64,000 bases of DNA from Methylovorus menthalis (GTDB lineage: Bacteria > Pseudomonadota > Gammaproteobacteria > Burkholderiales > Methylophilaceae): the NCBI RefSeq assembly GCF_020523625.1, contig NZ_JAJAQH010000006.1:620001-684000 (forward strand), read 5' to 3'. Below the pieces are notes generated by a model. It saw nothing but the letters and a program-made list of their open reading frames with translations. It searched no databases and was not told the origin of the DNA. This document shows, in pieces, positions 33,057-40,519 of the stretch. Made by a program: the position numbers and the translations under genes. Position 1 is the first letter of the stretch. The number at the start of each line of letters is the position of its first letter.

Positions 33057-34865
33057 ATGTCGCGCAATCTTCGTAATATCGCCATCATCGCTCACGTTGA
33101 CCATGGCAAAACCACTATGGTGGACAAGCTCCTGCAGCAGGCAGGCACATTCGCATCGCATCAGCAGGTATCTGAACGCGTGATGGATTCCAACGATCTG
33201 GAAAAAGAGCGCGGCATTACCATTCTTGCCAAGAACACCGCTGTTAACTATGAAGGCACCCACATCAATATCGTGGATACGCCAGGGCACGCCGACTTCG
33301 GCGGCGAAGTTGAGCGCGTTCTCGGTATGGTGGATGGTGTGGTGCTGCTGGTTGACGCAGTTGAAGGTCCCATGCCTCAAACCCGTTTCGTGACCAAGAA
33401 GGCACTTGCCCTGGGTCTGCGTCCTATCGTGGTCATTAATAAGGTGGACCGCCCAGGCGCACGTACTGACTGGGTGATCAACCAGACCTTTGATCTGTTT
33501 GCCAATCTGGGTGCTACGGATGAACAGCTGGATTTTCCGGTGGTTTATGCTTCCGCGCTGAATGGTTTTGCGACGCTGGACCTCAAGAACGAGTCGGACA
33601 ATATGCGTCCGCTGTTCGAAACCATCCTGAGCCACGTACACCCTCCACAAGGCGATAGCAATGCGCCTCTGCAATTGCAGGTTTCTGCGCTGGATTACTC
33701 CAGCTACACCGGTCGTCTGGGCGTTGGCCGAGTGCTGAATGGCCGTATCAAACCAGGCCAGGTCGTCGTTGTCATGAATGGCGATACCCAAACCGGTCAG
33801 GGCCGTATCAATCAGGTGCTGGGTTTCCGCGGCCTTGAGCGTGTGCCAGTGGAAGAAGCCGAAGCTGGCGACATCGTGATCATCTCTGGTATTGAAGAAA
33901 TCGGTATTGGCGTGACCATTGCTGACCGCGAAAAGCCGGTTGGCCTGCCGATTCTGGGTGTGGATGAGCCTACCCTGACCATGGACTTCATGGTGAACTC
34001 CTCTCCATTGGCCGGTACTGAAGGCAAGTTCATCACCAGCCGCCAGATTCGTGACCGCCTGACCAAGGAGCTGCTGGTTAACGTGGCGCTGCGCGTTGAA
34101 GATACTGCTGATGCTGACGTATTCCGCGTTTCCGGTCGTGGTGAGTTGCACCTGACCATTCTGCTGGAAAACATGCGCCGTGAAGGTTTCGAAATCGCCG
34201 TGGGCAAGCCACGCGTGGTATACCGTGAAATCGACGGCCAAAAGTGCGAGCCTTATGAAATCCTGACCGTGGACCTGGAAGATGATACCCAGGGCGCCGT
34301 GATGGAAGAACTGGGTCGTCGTCGTGGCGAACTGCAGAACATGGAATCGGATGGCAATGGCCGTACCCGTCTGGAATACAAGATTCCTGCACGTGGCCTG
34401 ATCGGTTTCCAGAGCGAGTTCCTGACCTTGACCCGCGGTACTGGTCTGATGGCGCATATTTTTGATGAATACGCACCGGTAAAAGCCGACATGCCAGGTC
34501 GTCGCAATGGTGTGCTGATTTCTTCCGAGCAGGGTGAAGCTGTTGCCTACGCATTGTGGAAACTGCAAGACCGTGGCCGTATGTTCTCCGTGCCCGGTGA
34601 TCGCCTGTACGAAGGCATGGTGATCGGTATCCATAGCCGCGACAATGATCTGGTGGTTAACCCAATCAAGGGCAAGCAGCTGACCAACGTGCGTGCTTCC
34701 GGCACTGACGAAGCAGTCCGTCTGGTTCCTGCCGTGCAGTTAACGCTGGAATCCGCAGTGGAGTTTATCGATGATGATGAACTGGTTGAATTGACACCTA
34801 AGTCCATCCGTATCCGCAAGCGCTACCTGCAAGAACATGAGCGTAAGCGCGCATCTAAGGACTAA
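33057..34865 (+). CDS. typA: Ribosome-associated GTPase TypA/BipA
   Basis: A translational GTPase of 602 residues that helps 50S assembly and growth under stress and cold. G1 is AHVDHGKTT (residues 12-20), the switch region is [13 protein letters not shown]3 is [11 protein letters not shown], and G4 is [11 protein letters not shown]-like domains II, III and V follow, and the BipA-specific C-terminal domain ends with [23 protein letters not shown]. It is divergent from the DEAD-box helicases, which are also ribosome-biogenesis factors. It ends at the terminator 34901-34930. Confidence 0.96.
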   Translation: MSRNLRNIAIIAHVDHGKTTMVDKLLQQAGTFASHQQVSERVMDSNDLEKERGITILAKNTAVNYEGTHINIVDTPGHADFGGEVERVLGMVDGVVLLVDAVEGPMPQTRFVTKKALALGLRPIVVINKVDRPGARTDWVINQTFDLFANLGATDEQLDFPVVYASALNGFATLDLKNESDNMRPLFETILSHVHPPQGDSNAPLQLQVSALDYSSYTGRLGVGRVLNGRIKPGQVVVVMNGDTQTGQGRINQVLGFRGLERVPVEEAEAGDIVIISGIEEIGIGVTIADREKPVGLPILGVDEPTLTMDFMVNSSPLAGTEGKFITSRQIRDRLTKELLVNVALRVEDTADADVFRVSGRGELHLTILLENMRREGFEIAVGKPRVVYREIDGQKCEPYEILTVDLEDDTQGAVMEELGRRRGELQNMESDGNGRTRLEYKIPARGLIGFQSEFLTLTRGTGLMAHIFDEYAPVKADMPGRRNGVLISSEQGEAVAYALWKLQDRGRMFSVPGDRLYEGMVIGIHSRDNDLVVNPIKGKQLTNVRASGTDEAVRLVPAVQLTLESAVEFIDDDELVELTPKSIRIRKRYLQEHERKRASKD

Positions 34866-34900
34866 GTTCCAAGGGTTACACGGTTCCTGACAAGGGATAA

Positions 34901-34930
34901 AAAAAGGCACTGCGTTGGCAGTGCCTTTTT
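34901..34930. terminator. Bidirectional intrinsic terminator between typA and the M48 protease gene
   Basis: A 13-bp stem, AAAAAGGCACTGC / GCAGTGCCTTTTT, with loop GTTG. It is T-rich on both strands. Confidence 0.9.
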
Positions 34931-34952
34931 TATTGCCTGAATGTCACTGAAG

Positions 34953-35849
34953 CTATGGTAGCGGTAGCAAGCGTTTTTCCAGGGTCTTGCCCGTGGGCAG
35001 GTTGCCGGATCTTGCCGTAGCCGCACCCAGTGCCGTCAGGCGCTCTTCAGGTGCCGGGTGTGTCTTGAACAGCAAGGCGATGCTGCCATCATTGCTGCTG
35101 ATATCTGCCAGCCCGCTTAACACCTCTGGCAAGCCATAAGGGTCATAACCTGCGCGTGCTGCCAATATCAGCCCCATGCGGTCAGCTTCGTATTCGGCAT
35201 CTTTGTCCAGGCTGCGTGCGCTGATTTCGGCGCCACGGCCGATGACTTTCTCGATAGCCTGATTGCCTTTGGCAACCTTGCCGCTAAGCAGGCCTGCACC
35301 CAAGCTGAGCAATTGCTGTTTTTGCAGTACCTTAAGCTGATGTTTTTGCACGATGTGGGCTATTTCATGCCCTAGCACACCGGCCAGCTGGGCTTCGTTT
35401 TGCAGGCGTTTATACAAGCCTTTGGTAATCAAGACATAGCCGCCAGGTGCGGCAAAGGCATTGATATCGTCGCTATCAATCACGCCAAAGTGCCATGGCA
35501 GATCGCTGCGTTCACTCTGGCTGGCCACCCAGCGACCTACGCGGTTGACGTATTGTTGCAGTGCCGGATTTTTCACCAGAGGCGCGGCGCCCAGCAGATT
35601 GCCTGCAATTTCACGCCCGAGTTTGATTTCTTCGTCCTTGGTCGGACTTTTCCAATTGATGTTGGCAAGGCTGTTGGCTTCCGGCTTGGCTTGCGTGGTA
35701 TCGGCGTCGTTCGAGTTCTTGTTGTTGATCAGGTCGCCCGCGTTGTTTTCCACGGCATCTTTCAGCGCCCCCCCAAGGTCAAACGCCATTGCCTGTGGTG
35801 GCAAGCTCAAGAGCGAGGTGAGGAGGCATGCCCATGCAGGATTTCTCAT
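34953..35849 (-). CDS. M48-family zinc metalloprotease, periplasmic
   Basis: A 298-residue M48 (Ste24/HtpX-like, LoiP/BepA-type) protease. A signal peptide (about residues 1-22, ending QAMA) is followed by GREIAGNLLG, a zinc site HEIAH (161-165) and the EYEADRMG motif (219-226) that supplies the third ligand. There is no TPR domain, so it resembles LoiP more than BepA. No lipobox is seen, so it is probably soluble in the periplasm. Its start overlaps the stop of the SH3 gene by 4 bp, so both are co-translated in an operon with the CHASE2 protein. Likely role: envelope protein quality control. Confidence 0.88.
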   Translation of the reverse strand: MRNPAWACLLTSLLSLPPQAMAFDLGGALKDAVENNAGDLINNKNSNDADTTQAKPEANSLANINWKSPTKDEEIKLGREIAGNLLGAAPLVKNPALQQYVNRVGRWVASQSERSDLPWHFGVIDSDDINAFAAPGGYVLITKGLYKRLQNEAQLAGVLGHEIAHIVQKHQLKVLQKQQLLSLGAGLLSGKVAKGNQAIEKVIGRGAEISARSLDKDAEYEADRMGLILAARAGYDPYGLPEVLSGLADISSNDGSIALLFKTHPAPEERLTALGAATARSGNLPTGKTLEKRLLPLP

Positions 35850-36355
35850 GGATTTTCTCCCTGCGTTGCCACAGGCTTGGGTAAGTAACCCAGCTTGACA
35901 GGTTTGAGGCTGGCCGCCTTGGCATATTGCGCGCCATCGGCTGCCGATACGCTGTAGCTTTCCAGCAGCTTGATTTCTGGCTCGCTGAATTGCGCCTGCT
36001 TAAGTTCATCTTCCGTCAAACCACGTACTCCGGTGGTGGCGACTACCTGGCCAGTGCCTGCACGGCCACTGGCGACACTCAGAACTCCAGCGGCCTGATT
36101 GCCGGTGCTGGAGGCACGCTTGACCGAGAGTAACCTCACCCAGCCAGAAGCTTTGGGTGATTTGACTTGTAGCCAGGCGCCTTGTTTTCTGACGATATCG
36201 ACCTTGTCGCCACGCTTCAGCTGGCCGCTGGTTTTTGCGTCGTTATAGGGTTCCTTGCGCAAGGTGTCGTTTTTGAGCGCAGTGCCGCTTTCGGCCTGTG
36301 CCAGACCGCTGGCGAGCAAGACGGCTGCCAGGCTGGCGGACAGAAAATATCGCAT
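35846..36355 (-). CDS. Secreted SH3-like domain protein
   Basis: A 169-residue periplasmic protein. The signal peptide (about 1-21, ending GLAQA) is followed by a bacterial SH3 domain at about residues 28-80 (LRKEPYNDAKTSGQLKRGDK, GAWLQVKSPKASGWVRLLSV). Such domains usually bind peptidoglycan or peptides. The remaining ~90 residues include TGVRGLTEDELKQAQF and are not recognised. It sits between the CHASE2 gene (3 bp upstream) and the M48 protease gene (4-bp overlap), and probably works with one of them. Confidence 0.82.
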   Translation of the reverse strand: MRYFLSASLAAVLLASGLAQAESGTALKNDTLRKEPYNDAKTSGQLKRGDKVDIVRKQGAWLQVKSPKASGWVRLLSVKRASSTGNQAAGVLSVASGRAGTGQVVATTGVRGLTEDELKQAQFSEPEIKLLESYSVSAADGAQYAKAASLKPVKLGYLPKPVATQGENP

Positions 36356-36358
36356 ATC

Positions 36359-38125
36359 TTAAAGCTCCGGAGATGATGTCGGGGTGTTGTTATTGGCAGG
36401 GGCTGCCTCGGACTGCACAGCCTCAAGTTGTAACAGCGCGGCGGCAAAGGCGCTGCGCCATTGCCTGCCGAGCGGCATTTTTGCATTCAACCTGTTCTCA
36501 TATAGTGTGTGGATAGGCTTGAGTTTGCCTGGAACCTCCAGGCTGGCCAGGATTCGTGGCAGTTGGCTGGCAATCAGCTGCGCATCCTTGTGCGCTTCGC
36601 TGGCATATTCCTGGCGGCCTTCGGCAAAGGTCCAGCTCACCACGGTCAACTCGCCAAACAGGCCCCAGATGCCGGATTGCACGCCCTTGAGAATATCCAC
36701 GCTGCTTGGCGTGCGGCTGGTCAGCTCAATCTGGCGCTTCAGCTTCTTCATGATGCTGTCACCCAGCGGCTCATCGCTTTCAACCAGGATTGGCATGATC
36801 AATACGTGGGTGTCGCTGGCGCCTTCTTTGACGCCATAGGCCAGCCAGCGTTGCAGGGCGCGGTCTGTCGCCAGGGCGTATATCTTGGCAATACTGAAGT
36901 AAAACAACGCCCAGGTAATCGGCCCGGTAAAGTCGAGGTAGAAGTTGCTCAGGTTGATGCCAATATAAGACAGCACCAGCAGCCCGATCTGACTGAAACT
37001 GAACAGCTTGTTGAAGCGGTCGCGGTCGGCATTGAGGTAAAACGCCAGGGTGGTGAGCCAGATCAGCAACAGGCTGATCAGTATATAGGGCGTGGCGCCG
37101 CGCCAGACTTTCAGATAATCCTGATGTTTGACGTTGTCGATTGCCGTTGCCAGAATTTCCACTCCGGGATGCGCCTTGGCCATGGCGGTTGCCTTGAGGT
37201 CAAACAGGCTGGGCGCGGTGGAACCGATGATGACGATTTTGTCGGTGAACTCGTTCTGTGGTCGCTTTTTGTCTTTGCTGCCCATGTCCTGCATGACATC
37301 GCTAAACGACACATACTGATAGCTGAATGGCTTGCCGCGCCAGTTGAGCAGAATGTTCTGATCTGGCGGCAGTGTGTAACCAAGCTTGCCTCCCACCGTC
37401 ATGGGCAGCGAAGGCAGGCGCCAGCCGTAATCATCCTGATACAGCTGGTATTCACGGACAATGCCATCCTTGTCCGGATAGATATTGTGCGTGCCCAGCC
37501 GCCCCGAATTCAACGCAGCATCAAAGTGCGGCAACACCACCGCGATCGTTGCCTGCATATCGCCCTGGCTGGGCTGGCTTTCGCTGATACCGGCAATCAT
37601 GCTGGGTTTGACCTGGCTCAGCTTATCGCTCGATTCTGGCAGGCGTAGAAACGGGAAGAAGGTGTTGTCCGTGCCACTAATCACGTCATTGAAGTACGTG
37701 TCGCTATCCGGGTTATAGACATCGGCATCGCTGAACAGGATATCGAAGATCACCGCCTTGGGGTGCTGGGCTTCAATGCTTTCAAGGAATTCACCGAATA
37801 CCTGGCGTGGCCAGGGCCAGCGGCCATACTCCTTGGCCATGGCGGCCAGGCTGGCCTCATTGACATCCACGATCACGATGTCTTTGTCAGGCGCGGGCGC
37901 CAGCACACGGCTGCGCACCATGAAATCAAACGCTTTTTGTCGCATGTTTTCGCCCACATGAAACAGGCCTGCGTCCAGCAGCACAAAGACGGTAAGCAAT
38001 GCTGCAAGGTAAATATAGAAATTGTTGCGCAAGCGTCGGGTAACGTTGGCCAGCCATTGCCCCATGAGCAGTTTGAGTCGGATCACCGGAGGGCTCCTGC
38101 GTTTTGAAGAGCCTGAGTGTGGCAT
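36359..38125 (-). CDS. CHASE2-domain membrane sensor with non-cyclase C-terminus
   Basis: A 588-residue membrane protein. TM1 is about residues 36-54, a periplasmic CHASE2 sensor spans about 60-330 (DIVIVDVNEASLAAMAKEYGRWPWPRQVF is typical), and three TM helices follow at about 345-425. CHASE2 normally feeds a cyclase, GGDEF or kinase domain. None is visible here: the cytoplasmic ~150 residues (about 430-575) show no catalytic motif and end in a Pro/Asn/Thr tail. The start is uncertain; the ATGs at 38125 and 38065 both lack a ribosome site. It is the first gene of an operon with the SH3 and M48 genes. Confidence 0.82.
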   Translation of the reverse strand: MPHSGSSKRRSPPVIRLKLLMGQWLANVTRRLRNNFYIYLAALLTVFVLLDAGLFHVGENMRQKAFDFMVRSRVLAPAPDKDIVIVDVNEASLAAMAKEYGRWPWPRQVFGEFLESIEAQHPKAVIFDILFSDADVYNPDSDTYFNDVISGTDNTFFPFLRLPESSDKLSQVKPSMIAGISESQPSQGDMQATIAVVLPHFDAALNSGRLGTHNIYPDKDGIVREYQLYQDDYGWRLPSLPMTVGGKLGYTLPPDQNILLNWRGKPFSYQYVSFSDVMQDMGSKDKKRPQNEFTDKIVIIGSTAPSLFDLKATAMAKAHPGVEILATAIDNVKHQDYLKVWRGATPYILISLLLIWLTTLAFYLNADRDRFNKLFSFSQIGLLVLSYIGINLSNFYLDFTGPITWALFYFSIAKIYALATDRALQRWLAYGVKEGASDTHVLIMPILVESDEPLGDSIMKKLKRQIELTSRTPSSVDILKGVQSGIWGLFGELTVVSWTFAEGRQEYASEAHKDAQLIASQLPRILASLEVPGKLKPIHTLYENRLNAKMPLGRQWRSAFAAALLQLEAVQSEAAPANNNTPTSSPEL

Positions 38126-38187
38126 AAATGCGGCGGGTTTTAAAGGCTGATCCCGGCGGTGGGCGGGGATATCGCCAGCGCTTCAGG

Positions 38188-38193
38188 TATAAT
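38188..38193 (+). promoter_or_regulatory. Candidate -10 of rmuC, possible leaderless mRNA
   Basis: A perfect TATAAT ends 7 nt before the rmuC ATG, so transcription would start at or next to the initiation codon. No -35 match and no Shine-Dalgarno are visible. Confidence 0.4.
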
Positions 38194-38200
38194 TTCACGC

Positions 38201-39556
38201 ATGATGCAAATTGTGATTTTAGTGCTTGTGATTGCCTGCCTGCTGGCATTGATCGTGTTGTTGATACGTCAATCCAGAACCCCGGATGCTGCCAGCGAGC
38301 TGCTGGCGCAGCTTATGCCGCAGTTTGAGGAAAAGCACCGCGCCATGCTGCGCGACCTGCATGACGGCCTCAATAAACTCGGCGACCGCTTGAGTCTGTC
38401 TTCAGTGGATAGCAGCGAGCGTCTGCGGCAAGCCGTCGCACAGGAGCTGAAGGAAACGCGCGATGCCATGCAGGCCTTGCAGGCCGCGCAAACCAACAGC
38501 CTTGCCCAGACCCGTGAAACCGTGCTGGAAAAATTGCATACCACCCTGGCCGAGCAGGGCAAGGCCGAGCAAACCCTGATTCAGGACACCATGCTGAAAG
38601 CCACCTCGCAACTGACCGCCAGCATTGAAACGCTGACCAAGGCCGTGGATGCCCGTCTGGAAGAAATCGGCGGCAAGGTGTCGGAGCGCCTGGATGAAGG
38701 CTTCAAGAAAACTAACGACACCTTTGTGCGCGTGATGGAGCGTCTGGCGACTATCGACGAGGCGCAGAAAAAGATCGATGGCCTGACCACCAATGTGGTC
38801 AGCCTGCAAGAGCTACTGGGTGACAAGCGTTCGCGCGGTGCCTTTGGCGAGGTGCAGCTGGAAGCACTGGTGCGTAATGTCATGCCCAATGCCAGCTTTG
38901 CCATGCAGTACGTATTGCCGAACGGTACGCGCGTGGATTGTGCCTTGTTTCTGCCCGAGCCTACCGGCATGGTGGCGGTGGATTCCAAATTCCCGCTCGA
39001 GAATTATCACCGCATGCTGGAAAGTGGTATTTCGGAAGTCGAGCGTGCCCTGGCGCAACGGCAGTTCAAGGCCGATGTCAAAAAACACGTGGATGACATT
39101 GCCAGCAAGTACATTATTCCCGATGTCACTTCCGATGGTGCGGTGATGTTTATCCCGGCTGAAGCGGTGTTTGCCGAGATTCACGCCTATCACCCCGATG
39201 TGGTCGATTACGCCATGGCCAAACGGGTGTGGGTGGTGTCACCGACCACGCTGATGGCGGTGCTGAATACCGCGCGTGCAGTTTTGAAAGATGTGGAAAC
39301 CCGCAAGCAGGTGCATATCATCAAGGATGAGCTGGGCAAGCTGGGCAAGGAGTTCAGTCGCTTTGATGTCCGCATGAAGAAGCTGGCCGATCATATTCGC
39401 CAAGCCCATGAAGATGCGCTGGATGTGCATACCACCAGCCAGAAGATTTCGCGGCGTTTTGCCCAGATCGAGCGGGTAGAGTTGCAGGGTGATGCCGAGG
39501 CAGCTTTGGCCTTGCCAGATTTACCGGACGATATACTCGCAGACGACAACCAGTAA
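38201..39556 (+). CDS. rmuC: DNA recombination protein RmuC
   Basis: A 451-residue RmuC-family protein, linked genetically to limiting inversions at short repeats. An N-terminal TM anchor (about residues 3-24) is followed by a long coiled coil (about 35-200) and the RmuC nuclease-like domain (about 205-410), with DKRSRGAFGEVQLEALV, VDSKFPLENYHRMLE and FIPAEAVFAEI. Two adjacent ATGs occur at 38201 and 38204; an upstream extension to 38159 is unlikely. A TATAAT lies 7 nt before the ATG. Transcribed divergently from the CHASE2 gene, 75 bp apart. Confidence 0.92.
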   Translation: MMQIVILVLVIACLLALIVLLIRQSRTPDAASELLAQLMPQFEEKHRAMLRDLHDGLNKLGDRLSLSSVDSSERLRQAVAQELKETRDAMQALQAAQTNSLAQTRETVLEKLHTTLAEQGKAEQTLIQDTMLKATSQLTASIETLTKAVDARLEEIGGKVSERLDEGFKKTNDTFVRVMERLATIDEAQKKIDGLTTNVVSLQELLGDKRSRGAFGEVQLEALVRNVMPNASFAMQYVLPNGTRVDCALFLPEPTGMVAVDSKFPLENYHRMLESGISEVERALAQRQFKADVKKHVDDIASKYIIPDVTSDGAVMFIPAEAVFAEIHAYHPDVVDYAMAKRVWVVSPTTLMAVLNTARAVLKDVETRKQVHIIKDELGKLGKEFSRFDVRMKKLADHIRQAHEDALDVHTTSQKISRRFAQIERVELQGDAEAALALPDLPDDILADDNQ

Positions 39557-39584
39557 GACGATTTGCCGGAATGAAAGGAACACC

Positions 39585-39761
39585 ATGAGCGACGAATCCA
39601 CCATGATCATGCTGGTGCAGCAATACGCTGCCCGGTTTGGCATTACCTTTAGCTCCAGCCTGATGGCCGACGAGCAGCACAAGGCACGCGTCATCACGCT
39701 GATGGCCGAAGCCCTGAGCGGCAAGCGCGGCGCATTTACTGACGAAGATGTGCTGCAATGA
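39585..39761 (+). CDS. Small conserved-looking protein of unknown function (58 aa)
   Basis: Starts at an ATG with AAAGGA 6-7 nt upstream, a convincing ribosome site. The product is 58 residues, Met-rich at the start (MSDESTMIMLVQQYAARFG), with no TM helix and a mixed-charge helical second half (RVITLMAEALSGKRGAFTDEDVLQ). The stop overlaps the moaD start by 4 bp (ATGA), so it is translationally coupled to moaD. I do not recognise the family. The coupling suggests a link to molybdopterin synthase, but it may be fortuitous. Confidence 0.65.
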   Translation: MSDESTMIMLVQQYAARFGITFSSSLMADEQHKARVITLMAEALSGKRGAFTDEDVLQ

Positions 39762-40009
39762 TACGACTCCTGTATTTCGCACGTTTGCGCGAAGCATTGG
39801 GGTCCGCCGGTGAGGAGCTTGCCGTGGCCGGTGGCATTACCGTGGAGGCGCTCATGCAGCAGCTGGCGGCGCGCGGTGGTGTCTGGGCCGAGGAATTCGC
39901 CGGTGACAAATCCCTGCGCGCGGCCGTTAACCAGACGCTCGCTCCGGTGACTGCCGAGATTCGGGATGGCGACGAGGTGGCGTTCTTTCCACCTGTGACG
40001 GGCGGTTAG
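39758..40009 (+). CDS. moaD: Molybdopterin synthase small subunit MoaD
   Basis: A ubiquitin-like sulfur carrier of 83 residues, ending in the required Gly-Gly (FFPPVTGG), whose C-terminal thiocarboxylate donates sulfur to precursor Z. The LYFARLREALG start is typical. It overlaps the preceding small gene by 4 bp and is 6 bp from moaE, so the two synthase subunits are made together. Confidence 0.93.
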   Translation: MIRLLYFARLREALGSAGEELAVAGGITVEALMQQLAARGGVWAEEFAGDKSLRAAVNQTLAPVTAEIRDGDEVAFFPPVTGG

Positions 40010-40015
40010 GCACGC

Positions 40016-40471
40016 ATGACCATCCGTGTGCAAACTGAGGATTTTGATGCGGGGGCAGAAATAAACCGCCTGCGCCTGCAACGCCCCGATATTGGTGCCG
40101 TGGCGGCATTTATCGGTCAGGTGCGCGATCTGAACCAGGGCGATGCAGTGGCTGGCATGACGCTGGAGCATTATCCCGGCATGACCGAAAAAGCGCTGGA
40201 AGCCATTGTGCAGCAAGCCAGTAACCGCTGGGATATCATGGATGCCCTGGTCATTCATCGTATCGGCAGCCTCAAACCATCTGATCAGATTGTGCTGGTG
40301 GCAGTAGCAGGCGCCCATCGCGGCGAGGCATTCCATGCCTGCGAATTCATCATGGATTACCTGAAAACCGAAGCACCATTCTGGAAAAAAGAGCAGACCA
40401 CGAACGGCGAGCGCTGGGTGGATGCCCGGGCCAGTGACGATGCGGCGCGGGCGCGCTGGCACAAGGCTTAA
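40016..40471 (+). CDS. moaE: Molybdopterin synthase catalytic subunit MoaE
   Basis: The large subunit of molybdopterin synthase, 151 residues, converting cyclic pyranopterin monophosphate to molybdopterin with MoaD. Typical segments are GAVAAFIGQVRD, MTLEHYPGMTEKALE, HRIGSLKPSDQIVLVAVAGAHRGEAF and the C-terminal ...KTEAPFWKKEQ with active-site lysines. Other moa/moe genes are not in the window. Molybdenum enzymes such as formate dehydrogenase or nitrate reductase would be the consumers. Confidence 0.94.
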   Translation: MTIRVQTEDFDAGAEINRLRLQRPDIGAVAAFIGQVRDLNQGDAVAGMTLEHYPGMTEKALEAIVQQASNRWDIMDALVIHRIGSLKPSDQIVLVAVAGAHRGEAFHACEFIMDYLKTEAPFWKKEQTTNGERWVDARASDDAARARWHKA

Positions 40472-40519
40472 GCCATCTTCTCTCTTATTCATTTACCCTT
40501 TAAAGCAAGCTAATCCCAC

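Noticed and set aside
33048-34634. 528-codon open frame antisense to typA
   Set aside because: Typical antisense frame of a biased gene. Its composition is rich in His and Gln with no domain, and typA is unmistakable on the plus strand.
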